From Paractinoplanes maris (GTDB lineage: Bacteria > Actinomycetota > Actinomycetes > Mycobacteriales > Micromonosporaceae), in contig NZ_JALPVL010000005.1 of the NCBI RefSeq assembly GCF_023544465.1, positions 124,001 through 188,000 on the forward strand: a DNA stretch of 64,000 bases, written 5' to 3'. A model generated the notes under the pieces. The model was not told where the DNA came from, ran no database searches, and worked only from the letters and a program-made list of their open reading frames with translations. Below are positions 47,020 to 56,262 of this stretch, piece by piece. The translations under genes were made by a program, and so were the position numbers. Position 1 is the stretch's first letter, and every line of letters begins with the position of its first letter.

Positions 47020-50000
47020 CTCAACCACCTTCAGCCGCCCGGCCGGCCATCGTGTCGTTCGTGTCCCCCGCCCCGCACAGCGGGCGCACCAGCCTGGTGT
47101 CCAACCTGGCCTGGCTCATCGCCTCGGCCGGTCACGACGTGCTCGTGCTCGACTGGGACCCGCGCGGTTCGGCCGTCCACGAATATCTCCGCCCGTTCTT
47201 CGTCGAGGAGGGGGCGGTCACCGGATATCTCGGCGCCGACCTGGCCGGCGTGATCGGCGAGACCATGTTGGTGGGCCGGGCGACCGGCCGGGCGGCGCCC
47301 CGGCTGCGGCGTTACGCGAGCGGCGGGCCCGGCGCCGGTGCGCGCCTCGACGTCGTCCGGCACGACGCCACCGCCGACTCCCGGCCGTCGTCCGGGGCCG
47401 ACGTGGCCGAGTTCCTCGAGTTGCGACCGTCCCTCTCGGACGCCGGCTACGACTTCATCCTGCTCGACGGGCCGCCGTCGGAGAGTGCGGTCACCGCGGC
47501 CCGCGACGGCTTGTTCGCCGACAGCGTGGTGGTCTGCTTCCAGCCCGAGCGGGAGTCGTTCGAGGCGGCCGCGTCGCTCGCGGTCGAGATCGCCCGCAAC
47601 ACCGCGGTCCGCAACCGGATCATCTCGGTGCCCGGCTTCTTCGACGACAGCGATCCGGCCCGCGCCCACGAGAACGACGAGGAGATGCGCAGCTACCTGC
47701 TGCGCGCCCTCAAGGCGGCCCGGACCAGGATCGGGGCCGACGCCCTGGTGCAGGTCCCGATCCCGCTCTATTCGCTGGAGCACGCGCTGGTCCCGCTGGC
47801 CTACGAGGTCTCCGACCGCAAGTCGCTCCTCGAGGCGTACGCCCGGCTGGCCGCCGCCGTGACCGGGGGCGTCGTCGACCGGCTGCCGGCCGTGCCACGC
47901 CTGGTCCGGCAGGTCTACGCGCACCGCATGGGAGCGCCCGGCCGCCATGACGCCGCCGAGGAGACGGTCGCGATCCGCTATCACCCGGCGGACCGCCCGT
48001 GGGCCGACTGGGCGCGGGCTCACCTGGGCGCGGTGGGGATCCGGGCGGCGCTCCAGCGCCTCGGCGAGCCGGCGGTGGGCGACCCCACGACGCGGCTGGT
48101 GGTGTGGTCCCGGCGCTCGGCCGGCGCCCTCGGCGACGACGGGCCCGACCAGCACGAGACCGTCCTGCTGGAGGCGGGCGACCAGCTCGGGCCGGCACCC
48201 GAGGGCCTGCGGGTGATCCGGGTCGCCGGTGGCCCGGCCCCCGACGCCCGGCGCCGGCTGGTCGCCGCGTTCGCCGGATCCGACGACACCGAGTCCCGCC
48301 CGGTCCCCGGCGGCCGATTCCCGGCCGGCCGGCCGGAACGCGCCGGTGTGCCGCCGCTGGACCCCGATCTCGTCGACCGTCCGGCCCTGCTCGAATCCCT
48401 GCGGGACGCCCTGCCCCCGGCCGCGGCGGCCCGGGTGCTGCTGCACGGCGACCCCGACGTGGGCCGCACCGAGCTGGCCAAGGCGTTCGCGCACCGCTTC
48501 GCCTACGGCTACGACATCGTCTGGTTCGTGCCCGCCCACAGCCGCCAGGCCGCCCGGGCCGGCCTGCGGCGGCTCGGCCGCGAGCTGGGGGTGGACGCCA
48601 ACGGTGACGAGGCCGCGGCCGCGCTTCAGCTGCTGCGGGACGACAAGAAGCCGTACCTGTTGATCTACGACGGGGTGGACGACCTGGCCGGGATGGCCGA
48701 CCTGCTGCCGCCGCCCGATTCCGGCCACGTCATCGTCACCCTGGCCGGCGACGCGCCCCGCGGCGCCGCCGGCACCGTGATCGACGTCGGCCCGCTGACC
48801 GAGGACGAGGCCGTCGAGACCCTCGCGGCCCAGCTCCCCGGCTTCGACTTCGCCGACCTGCGGCCGGTGGTCCGAGCGGTCGGCACCGCGCCCCTGACGC
48901 TGCGCCTGACCGCCGGCTATCTCGGTGTCGCGGCCGGCTCGCTCGGGGACGCGGTGCTGCCCTCGTCCGAGGAGGCGACCGAAACCGTCGAGGAGTTCGT
49001 GCGGACGATCGGCGCCGCGACGCCGGGCACGGACCGCCTGGCCGACGTCGGACGGCTCCTGTTCGACCTGCTCGACCGCACCGGCGAGGGCCGCCTGGTG
49101 GCCACGCTGGCCCGGATGTGCGCCTTCCTGTCGCCGGACGGCGTGTCGCTGGCCCTGCTGCGCGGCACGGCCGTGCTCGACCGGCTGATCGAGCTGGCCG
49201 GCGACGCGGCGGACAGCCTGGCCGAGGACACGGCCGAGATCGAGTACACGTTCGCCGCCGGGTCCCGGACGGCGCTGTTCACCGTCGACTGGGGCCGCTC
49301 CCCGCGCCTGATCATGCATCGCGGCCTGCAGCGGACGGTCCGGGCGCTGATGAGCGAGGACGAGGCCGAGCAGGTCCGCGCCCGGACGCTCGACGCCCTG
49401 GCCGCCTGCGTTCCCAGCGACGCCCTCTACGTCGTGCGGGAGGGCTGGGAGCTGCTCGGCGAGCTCGCCGGGCACGCCGCGCCCTCGGGGGCGCTGATCG
49501 AGACCTCGTCGGCGACGGTGCGCCGGTGGGTGGTCCTGCATTTCGCGTACGCGTCGACCGACCCCGACCCGGAGGCCTGGGCCGACGCGGCCCGGACGGC
49601 CGAGGACGTGCTGGCCCGGTGGCAACGCTCGGGCCCCGACCGGCTCAGCTCCCGTCTGGCCATCCACCACGCCGACCTGCTGCGCCAGCTCGGCCGCTAC
49701 ACCGACTCGCTCGGGGCCGACGCCGAGACCCTGGCCACGCTCCAGCGGCTGCTCGGCACGACGCACCTGCGCACTTCCTACAGCCGCCGCGGCCTGGCCG
49801 GCGACCTGCGCGGTCTGGGCCTGTTCGCCGAGGCCCGGGCCGAGGACGTGACCGTCTACCGCACGTTCAAGACCCGGCTCGGCCCCGACCACCAGCAGAC
49901 CCTGGCCGCCCTGCACAACCTGGCGCTGTCCAACTACCTCGACGGGCGGCAGGAGGACGCCGCGGTCCGCGAGCAGGAGGTGTTCGAGCGCCGCCTGCGG

Positions 50001-50792
50001 CTGCTCGGCGAGGACCACTTCCTGACCTGGTGGTCGTGTGTCGACCTGGGCGTCTATCTGCGCGAGCTCGGCCGCCTGGACGACGCCCGGGGCCGGTTCC
50101 GGGCGGCCGCCGAGCACCTCGGCCGGATTCTCGGCGCCGAGGATCCGCTGACCCTGCGGGCCATCGTCGGCGAGGGGGTGACGCTGCGCCGGATGGCCGC
50201 CGGGTCCGGCGGCCGGCGCGCGGCCGGCCACTCCCGGACGGTGATCGGCAAGGCGGTCACCGTGCTCGAGCAGGTGCTGGGCCCGCAGGCGATCGAGACC
50301 CAAGCGGCCCGGATGAGTCTCGCGACCGACCTGGCCTATCAGGGTGGTGATCTCGCCGACGCGGTCGACGTGGCCGAGGAGGCCCTCGACGTCTACCGCC
50401 ACCGGCTCGGGGCGTCCCACCCGTTCACCGCACTCTGCCGGATCAACCTCGCCGCGCTGCTGCGCCGGGCCGGGCGCCTCGACGAGGCCAAGTCGCAGGT
50501 GACCGGCGCGCTGGAGGCGCTCGACGAGCGTTTCCCGGCCGTCCACCCGTGGAAGATCGCCGGGCGGATCAACCTGGCCAACATCCTGCTCTGCCGCAAC
50601 GAGGGCGACGAGGCCCACCGGGTGGTGGTCAACGCCTCGGCGGTGGCCGACGAGGTGCTCCCCCAGCACCATCCGTATCTCGGGCTACTGGCCGCGAGCT
50701 TGATGAACATCGATACTTGGCGGGCGTGCGCGGCGCGTGGTGAACCGCTCATCGGTCTGATCGACGTCGATGTGGAAGTGCCGAAGACATGA
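47016..50792 (+). CDS. FxsT-like MinD/NB-ARC/TPR protein
   Basis: 1258 aa. Residues 1-270: MinD/ParA-like domain (IVSFVSPAPHSGRTSLVSNL, VLVLDWDPRGSAVHEYL, FILLDGPPSES). About 270-440: variable spacer. From 445: NB-ARC ATPase with P-loop LLHGDPDVGRTELAKAFAHR near 480, LIYDGVDDLAGM, HVIVTLAGDAPRGA and GTAPLTLRLTAGYLG. From about 850: TPR array (LGPDHQQTLAALHNLALSNY; LGEDHFLTWWSCVDLGVYLR). This is the architecture of FxSxx-system FxsT. Both P-loops have Arg where most have Lys, and the ParA signature lysine is absent. Overlaps its neighbours by 4 bases on each side. Confidence 0.78.
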   Translation: MTQPPSAARPAIVSFVSPAPHSGRTSLVSNLAWLIASAGHDVLVLDWDPRGSAVHEYLRPFFVEEGAVTGYLGADLAGVIGETMLVGRATGRAAPRLRRYASGGPGAGARLDVVRHDATADSRPSSGADVAEFLELRPSLSDAGYDFILLDGPPSESAVTAARDGLFADSVVVCFQPERESFEAAASLAVEIARNTAVRNRIISVPGFFDDSDPARAHENDEEMRSYLLRALKAARTRIGADALVQVPIPLYSLEHALVPLAYEVSDRKSLLEAYARLAAAVTGGVVDRLPAVPRLVRQVYAHRMGAPGRHDAAEETVAIRYHPADRPWADWARAHLGAVGIRAALQRLGEPAVGDPTTRLVVWSRRSAGALGDDGPDQHETVLLEAGDQLGPAPEGLRVIRVAGGPAPDARRRLVAAFAGSDDTESRPVPGGRFPAGRPERAGVPPLDPDLVDRPALLESLRDALPPAAAARVLLHGDPDVGRTELAKAFAHRFAYGYDIVWFVPAHSRQAARAGLRRLGRELGVDANGDEAAAALQLLRDDKKPYLLIYDGVDDLAGMADLLPPPDSGHVIVTLAGDAPRGAAGTVIDVGPLTEDEAVETLAAQLPGFDFADLRPVVRAVGTAPLTLRLTAGYLGVAAGSLGDAVLPSSEEATETVEEFVRTIGAATPGTDRLADVGRLLFDLLDRTGEGRLVATLARMCAFLSPDGVSLALLRGTAVLDRLIELAGDAADSLAEDTAEIEYTFAAGSRTALFTVDWGRSPRLIMHRGLQRTVRALMSEDEAEQVRARTLDALAACVPSDALYVVREGWELLGELAGHAAPSGALIETSSATVRRWVVLHFAYASTDPDPEAWADAARTAEDVLARWQRSGPDRLSSRLAIHHADLLRQLGRYTDSLGADAETLATLQRLLGTTHLRTSYSRRGLAGDLRGLGLFAEARAEDVTVYRTFKTRLGPDHQQTLAALHNLALSNYLDGRQEDAAVREQEVFERRLRLLGEDHFLTWWSCVDLGVYLRELGRLDDARGRFRAAAEHLGRILGAEDPLTLRAIVGEGVTLRRMAAGSGGRRAAGHSRTVIGKAVTVLEQVLGPQAIETQAARMSLATDLAYQGGDLADAVDVAEEALDVYRHRLGASHPFTALCRINLAALLRRAGRLDEAKSQVTGALEALDERFPAVHPWKIAGRINLANILLCRNEGDEAHRVVVNASAVADEVLPQHHPYLGLLAASLMNIDTWRACAARGEPLIGLIDVDVEVPKT

Positions 50793-51856
50793 CACCGGGA
50801 CAGATCTCGCCGGGGGAACCCGAGGGCCGGGAGGAGCGGGACATGGTCGAGGACCTGCCGGACACCGGGCGCCGGGTGCTGGCCCGGCAGCGGGTCGAGA
50901 CCGCCCGCCGCCTGGCCAACGGCGTCCACGTCACCGGGGCCGACGACGACGCGATCGAGCTGGTCTCCGCCGTCGTGGCGAGCACGCCGGAACTCCACTA
51001 CGTCAGCCAGTTCACGTACGCGGCTCCCGACTACACCCTCAACACCCTGCCCGAGGCCGACCGGGTGCGGGAGGCGTCCATCGCCCGCCTCAGCCGCAGC
51101 CTGGCCGACAACATGGTGCGGCTCGACGACGAGCTGTCCGGCGCGCGCACCGGCCGGCTGATCCGGATCTTCCTGGTCGCCGATGGCGGGGCCGCCTACT
51201 GCACCGAGGTGTCGGCCGGCCGGCACCTGTCGGCGGTCTCCCTGCTCGAGCCCGGCCCGGACGGCAGTCCCCCGTTCGACACCGCCCGGCGGGTCGACGG
51301 CGTGACCGCCGGCCTCACCAACCAGCTGCGCCGGCACCTGGGCCAGCGTCCCCTCGACTACGGCGGCTGGCTGGCCCGGGCCGAGGCCGGCGACGCACCG
51401 GCCGCGGTCGACTGCTCGGCCGGCGGTGAGCCGGTCCCGCCCCGCGTCGAGGCACGCGACAGCCGGGTGGCCGAGGTCTGCCTGGCCCACGTCGACTGCC
51501 GCCGGCTGCACTACGTCGCGGTCTACCGGCAGGGCGAGGAGATCGCCTCGGTCGACGTCATGCACCACCCCGAGCTGGCCCGATTCCTGTACGGCGATCA
51601 GACCGTCGACGACCGGCGCCGGTTCTACGCCCACTTCGGCGTGCGGATCGGCCGCTACCTCAACGACCTCACCCTGTCGGCCGAGCCGGCGATCGGGCCG
51701 TCGGTGCGGCACGTCGCGCTCGACGTCGAGCGCGGAGCGGTCTTCTTCCACCGGCTCGACCCCTCGACGTACCTGGTCGGGGTGTCCCTCGACCAGGACG
51801 AGATCGCCTCCGCCGAGCAGCAGATCGCCGAACTGGCCCGGGATCTGGGGACGTGA
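50789..51856 (+). CDS. Hypothetical protein, 355 aa, in FxsT-like operon
   Basis: Not recognised. Soluble and acidic; no signal or membrane helix. Two halves each hold a beta-rich stretch followed by a helix: RTGRLIRIFLVADGGAAYCT/GRHLSAVSLL, and SVRHVALDVERGAVFFHRLD/PSTYLVGVSLDQDEIASAEQ/QIAELARDL. The last resembles a Roadblock/longin-type dimerisation domain, but this is a guess. A middle part has VCLAHVDCRRLHYVAVYRQG with a Cys/His pair. Its ATG overlaps the FxsT-like stop and its stop overlaps the antiporter GTG. Confidence 0.7.
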   Translation: MTPGQISPGEPEGREERDMVEDLPDTGRRVLARQRVETARRLANGVHVTGADDDAIELVSAVVASTPELHYVSQFTYAAPDYTLNTLPEADRVREASIARLSRSLADNMVRLDDELSGARTGRLIRIFLVADGGAAYCTEVSAGRHLSAVSLLEPGPDGSPPFDTARRVDGVTAGLTNQLRRHLGQRPLDYGGWLARAEAGDAPAAVDCSAGGEPVPPRVEARDSRVAEVCLAHVDCRRLHYVAVYRQGEEIASVDVMHHPELARFLYGDQTVDDRRRFYAHFGVRIGRYLNDLTLSAEPAIGPSVRHVALDVERGAVFFHRLDPSTYLVGVSLDQDEIASAEQQIAELARDLGT

Positions 51857-53043
51857 CGCCGGTGACCGGCTCCGGGCCGGGTCCCTGGCGGAGGCCGCTG
51901 CTGCGGATGGCGGCCTTCCTGGGAGTCGCCGGGGTCGGCTGGGCCACGGCGGCGTTGTTCGACCTGCACGTCACCGATTCGCCGGAGACGTATCTGCGCG
52001 CGGTCACCATCCTGCTGGCCATCGGCCTGTTCGCCTCGGTGCAGGACATCGACCGGACCGAAGCCCGCCGGCACTGGCGCACGGTACTGCTCGTCGTCAC
52101 AGTCGGGGTGCTGCTCAAGGCGGCCCTGATCGCCGCGGTCATGTACGCGGCCTACCGGGAGCCGCAATACCTGATCCTCGGTGTCGCCGTCGCCCAGATC
52201 GACCCGCTGTCCTTCGCGGCCATGGGGCGGCGCTCCGACATGTCCGCCCGGGCGCGGACCATCCTCGGCGCCTGGGCCTCCTTCGACGACCCGATCACCG
52301 TGGTACTGACGGTGCTGTTCACGTCGTGGGCGGCGTCGGCCATCGCCGCGAACGGCACGTTGCCCGACCTGTCCGGCGGGTTCGGGCAGCTCGGCGAGAC
52401 GCTGGTGCGCAACCTCGTCTTCGTGGCCGCGGCCGGAGCGCTGTGGTGGCTCACCACGATCGGCTCGAAGCACGAGGACCGGGACAGCACCGCCGGCCGG
52501 GTCCGCAACGGCGTCCAGATCGCCCTGGTGCTCGGGGCCGGCGCGGTCGCGGTGGCCGAGTTCCTGCTGCTCGGTCTGGCCGTCGGCGCGCTGTTCCTGC
52601 GGCCGCGGATGGGCTCACTGCTGCGCTGGGGTGCCGAGGGGGCCTTCCACCTGGGCACGTTCGCCCTGGGCCTGCTGCTGGTCGGCGGCATCGACCCGCT
52701 CGGGGGCGTTCTGCTCGGCGCGGCCGCCTTCGGCGCTCAATACGTGGTGGGCTCGCTGGCCTCGGTGCGCCGATCCCGCCGGGACCGGCTCGATCTGGCC
52801 CTCGGGCAGCAGAGCGGCATCACGGCGGTCATCCTCGCGCTCTTCCTCGACGAGCCCTTCCCGGGCACGGTGGGGATCGTCGCGCCCGCGATCCTCACGA
52901 TCAACGTGCTGCACCTGGTCTTCAACGGCCTGCGGGCCCGGCGGCAGGGCGCCGAGGGGCCCGCGCGCGGCGATCAGGCGGCCCTGCGCGGCAACCCGGC
53001 ACAGTCCCGGCAGGCGGGCAACGGCGCCGGCCAGGCCGCCTGA
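51853..53043 (+). CDS. CPA-type cation/proton antiporter-like membrane protein
   Basis: 396 aa, ten or more hydrophobic helices. The transport-site segment ASFDDPITVVLTVLFTS carries an Asp-Asp pair in a helix, and LALGQQSGITAVILALFLDE lies where NhaP-type antiporters have a broken helix; AVAQIDPLSFAAMGRRSDMS also fits that family. It lacks the usual C-terminal RCK/TrkA domain and ends in a polar tail. Translationally coupled to the 355-aa protein. Why an antiporter belongs to an FxsT-like operon is not clear. Confidence 0.72.
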   Translation: MTPVTGSGPGPWRRPLLRMAAFLGVAGVGWATAALFDLHVTDSPETYLRAVTILLAIGLFASVQDIDRTEARRHWRTVLLVVTVGVLLKAALIAAVMYAAYREPQYLILGVAVAQIDPLSFAAMGRRSDMSARARTILGAWASFDDPITVVLTVLFTSWAASAIAANGTLPDLSGGFGQLGETLVRNLVFVAAAGALWWLTTIGSKHEDRDSTAGRVRNGVQIALVLGAGAVAVAEFLLLGLAVGALFLRPRMGSLLRWGAEGAFHLGTFALGLLLVGGIDPLGGVLLGAAAFGAQYVVGSLASVRRSRRDRLDLALGQQSGITAVILALFLDEPFPGTVGIVAPAILTINVLHLVFNGLRARRQGAEGPARGDQAALRGNPAQSRQAGNGAGQAA

Positions 53044-53047
53044 CGCG

Positions 53048-55366
53048 TCACTGCTCGGACATGCTCGCCGGCAGCAGCATCTCGACCCGGCCGGAGAGCG
53101 CCTCCAGGGCGTCGCTGGTCTGCAGCACCCGGCGGGCGCGCAGATCCTCGCCCAGGGCGTCGGCCCGCTCGTCCTCACCGGCCGGGGAGAAATCGGCCAG
53201 CGGCTCGATGTGGCGGGTCGGCAGGTAGTCGAGCAACAGGGTGAACGTCTGGCCGATCTCCTTAAGGCGCTGCATGTCGTCCTCGGCCGGGGGGTCGGTC
53301 AGATCGCGATACCACTCGGTGACCGCCGAACGGTAGGACTCGGTCAGCTCCTGCAACAGCACCGAGACGCCGGCGGCGGTCTGCGCCTTCTCGTGCCGCA
53401 GCGTCATGCGCAGCAGCCGCCGGGCCGACACCGAGTCCTCGGTGTTACGGAAGGCCAGGTCGAAGACGTGGGTGACCCGCCGGGGCACGTCGAGCAGCCC
53501 GAGCACCTCGTTGAACGCCCCGGCCACCTCGGCCGGCAGCGCCGCGGGCGAACCCGGCAGCCCCGGCGTGGTCAGGCGCTCGCCGCGGGCGCTGCCCTCG
53601 ATCACCTCGCCCAGCTGGCGGGCCAGCTCGGAGACCCGCTGCTCCGAGGTGGACGCGACGGTGTCCAGATGGGACGCCATCCGCAGGATGAGTCCCTGGG
53701 TGTTGGCCAGCTGCTGACCCATCCGATCGACCCGGGCCAGCAGCGTGACCACCGGATCGCGGTCGGCGAGGCGCTCGAAGCCGCGTTCCATCGCCTTGAG
53801 CTCGGCCTCCAGCTGCTCGATGAACCGGCGGCTGTCGTAGGCCAGCGGGTCGCGGCCGAGCGCGTCGCGCAGCCGGCCCTGGTATCGCTCGGGCACGAGC
53901 CCGACGACGACCAGCAGCACCTCGTGGTCGCCCTCGGCCTTGAGCCCGGCGATCCGCTCGAGCAGGTCGTCGAACTGCGAGTCGTCCAGGAGCGTCCGGG
54001 TCACCAGCAGCACGGCGGCGAAGACGCGCCCCTCGGAGATCTCGCCCAGCGGCACGTAATAGGCCACCTGGGTGGCCCCGACATAGCGGTCCCGGTAATA
54101 CGTCAGGCCCCGCGAGGTGAGCACCCGCCGGACCTCCGCGTGCATGGAGTCCGTGCTGCGCACGTAGAGGTTCTCGCGGGCGACGGTGCGGACCATGGCG
54201 TCGTTGACCGGGACGCCCTCGTCGAACGACCGGCGGTAGAGGAAGTAACACAGGGCCACGATGTGCCGGGGCATGCCGTTGGCGACCTCGACGATGTAGC
54301 GGACCGTGTCCTCGGTGAACGGCTGCAGCCGTCGCTCGCCGAGCGCCCGCTCCTGACGTTGTTTGATGTATTCGACCACGTCGTCGGCGGTCAGCGCGGT
54401 CATGTGGACCTGGTTGCCGATCCGCTCGCGCACATCCTGCCGCAGCGTGTTGAGGAAGTCGGGCAGCCCGGCCAGCACGAGGAAGGCCCCGGCGTCGGCG
54501 AAGACGGTGAGCAGTTTCTTGAGCGCGCTCAGCAGTTCGTCGGTCGGCAGGCTGGCCGCGGACAACAGCTGGTCGACCTCGTCGATCACCACCACGAACC
54601 GGTTGCGGCCGTGCGCGATCAACAGGGCGAAGACCCCCATCGCCTCGAGCGCCGTGCCCTCGTGGGCGGTGATGCGCTGGACGATGCCCCGGTCGCGCAG
54701 CGCGGCGCCGGGCTCGTTGCCCTGGAACCACTCCCACACAGCGTCGCTGAACCCGTCACGCATGAGCAGCGTCAGCGCGGTGATGAAGGCCCGGTTGTCG
54801 GTGATCCCGGCCAGCCGCTCCTGCACCTGGGAAAGGAAAATGCTCTCGGCCCAGCGATTTTCGCGGACCAGCTCCTTGGGGTCGGATTCGGCGTCGAGCA
54901 ACCTTTGCCGGACCGGCTCGTGCACCGGCGAGTTGGCGAGGGAATCGGCGACGACTTCGGCGTACATCTGCCGGACGCGGTCCTCGACAACGGCCGCTTT
55001 GTTCTCATAGAGATTGCGCGCGAAATCGCGGTAGAGATCGATGAAATTGGTCGGCGGGGAACTGAGATAGACCCCTTGGACGTTGCGGCCGCCCTCGGCC
55101 CGCGCCTCGCTGAGCAGATGGAACGCCAGGTGGCTCTTGCCGCTGCCGTAATCACCGACGATCGCCACGACCCGCCCGCGCCCGAACGACCCGGCCGGGG
55201 TGGCCGTATTGGCGAGGTAGTCCTTCAGCTCGGCCGTCGCCTGCCGGATGGCGTCGGTCGGGATGGTCACCGTGTCGGCGCCGATCTGCGCGACCTGGGC
55301 CACGGCCGACGAGGGGAACGGATTGATCTCACCGGCCGGGGTCGCCGCCACCTGTGGATCGGTCAT
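53048..55366 (-). CDS. Large AAA/STAND-like ATPase, 772 aa
   Basis: Walker A VAIVGDYGSGKSHLAFHL at 68-85 and Walker B FVVVIDEVDQLLSA near 260, a sensor region FLVLAGLPDFLNTLRQDVRE and a helical lid/winged helix (RYIVEVANGMPRHIVALCYF). Residues about 430-530 form an alpha/beta domain (RRVLTSRGLTYYRDRYVG; YYVPLGEISEGRVFAAVLLV) of unknown type. The C-terminal 200 residues are helical and partly coiled coil. Resembles Orc1/Cdc6-like or conflict-system ATPases; the role is unknown. Coupled to the upstream P-loop gene by ATGA and convergent with the antiporter gene, 4 bases apart. Confidence 0.75.
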   Translation of the reverse strand: MTDPQVAATPAGEINPFPSSAVAQVAQIGADTVTIPTDAIRQATAELKDYLANTATPAGSFGRGRVVAIVGDYGSGKSHLAFHLLSEARAEGGRNVQGVYLSSPPTNFIDLYRDFARNLYENKAAVVEDRVRQMYAEVVADSLANSPVHEPVRQRLLDAESDPKELVRENRWAESIFLSQVQERLAGITDNRAFITALTLLMRDGFSDAVWEWFQGNEPGAALRDRGIVQRITAHEGTALEAMGVFALLIAHGRNRFVVVIDEVDQLLSAASLPTDELLSALKKLLTVFADAGAFLVLAGLPDFLNTLRQDVRERIGNQVHMTALTADDVVEYIKQRQERALGERRLQPFTEDTVRYIVEVANGMPRHIVALCYFLYRRSFDEGVPVNDAMVRTVARENLYVRSTDSMHAEVRRVLTSRGLTYYRDRYVGATQVAYYVPLGEISEGRVFAAVLLVTRTLLDDSQFDDLLERIAGLKAEGDHEVLLVVVGLVPERYQGRLRDALGRDPLAYDSRRFIEQLEAELKAMERGFERLADRDPVVTLLARVDRMGQQLANTQGLILRMASHLDTVASTSEQRVSELARQLGEVIEGSARGERLTTPGLPGSPAALPAEVAGAFNEVLGLLDVPRRVTHVFDLAFRNTEDSVSARRLLRMTLRHEKAQTAAGVSVLLQELTESYRSAVTEWYRDLTDPPAEDDMQRLKEIGQTFTLLLDYLPTRHIEPLADFSPAGEDERADALGEDLRARRVLQTSDALEALSGRVEMLLPASMSEQ

Positions 55367-56262
55367 TTCCTGCCCCCATGCGCAACTCTGAAGTAATAGT
55401 CGGTGATGTGGTCGTAGGTCACCTCGGGGACGGCGTCGTTCCGACGGCGCAGGTCGTCGTAGACCTCCCAGATTAGCTTCTGCAGGTCACCGATGGTGGT
55501 GTCACGGGCTTTGATGATTCTTTCGAGGGTTCCGTCGGCCGGCGCCGGCACATCGGCGTCATCCGGATGGAGCAGGCGGCGCTTGTGGTAGAACAAATCA
55601 CCGTCGGCCCCTTTCAACAGGCCCAGCCCCAGGACCGACGACACCGCCCGCGACCTCTCGACGAGCACCCGGGCGTCGTCCGGATTTTCGAGATACGGGG
55701 TCTCGGTCAGCAACATGACTCTTTTGGGGACCAATCCCGCATACGTCGTAATCTCGGCGACCAGGTCGTCGCTCGACGGAAGGACGATCACCAGCACCAC
55801 GTCGGGGGTCACCGCTTTGGACAGGCGCGGTATCAGGCTGCGGGGCGACTCGGCGGCGAGCAGCCGCTCGTCGATGACGATGCCCGCGCTGAACAGCTCG
55901 TCCTTGAGGTAGGTGCAGACCTCCTGCATGCGGGCGTCGATCGAGGTCACCGCGGTCAGCTCGACCCGGGTGCAGTCGAGCACCTTGACCTGCTGGCCCG
56001 GAGCGCCGAGGTGCTGGGTCAGCCAGCGGGCGCAGCGGTAGAGCAGGGCCGTCTTGCCGGTCTGCTCGCGACCGGCGGCGACCACGATCGCACCGTGATC
56101 CAGCCATCGCGGGTCGGCGAAGTCGCGCTGGAACTGCTCGAAGGCCGCCCGGGACTCGTCGATGTCGACGAACAACTCCATCAGTTCGGGCTTCTCCACC
56201 GGGTTGAGCGGCTGCTTGGCCATGCCGCTGCGCAGGGCCGGGATGTCCATCGGGTTGATCAC
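55363..56262 (-). CDS. P-loop ATPase, 299 aa
   Basis: Walker A GREQTGKTALLYRCARWL at 64-71 and beyond; a hydrophobic strand VVLVIVLPSSDDLVAEIT replaces a clear Walker B; the rest is alpha/beta with a helical C-terminus (LQKLIWEVYDDLRRRNDAVP). The GTG start at 56262 overlaps the stop of the membrane protein gene, and its own stop overlaps the large ATPase ATG. The two ATPases and the membrane protein therefore look like subunits of one machine. The family is not recognised. Confidence 0.7.
   Translation of the reverse strand: MINPMDIPALRSGMAKQPLNPVEKPELMELFVDIDESRAAFEQFQRDFADPRWLDHGAIVVAAGREQTGKTALLYRCARWLTQHLGAPGQQVKVLDCTRVELTAVTSIDARMQEVCTYLKDELFSAGIVIDERLLAAESPRSLIPRLSKAVTPDVVLVIVLPSSDDLVAEITTYAGLVPKRVMLLTETPYLENPDDARVLVERSRAVSSVLGLGLLKGADGDLFYHKRRLLHPDDADVPAPADGTLERIIKARDTTIGDLQKLIWEVYDDLRRRNDAVPEVTYDHITDYYFRVAHGGRK

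Noticed and set aside
47031..50672. A 1213-codon open frame on the minus strand opposite the FxsT-like gene
   Set aside because: It is an antisense shadow: its translation is Gly/Arg/Gln-rich low complexity without domains, while the plus strand frame has full domain motifs.
52631..55396. 921-codon plus-strand frame opposite the large ATPase
   Set aside because: Antisense shadow; Walker A and B are on the minus strand.
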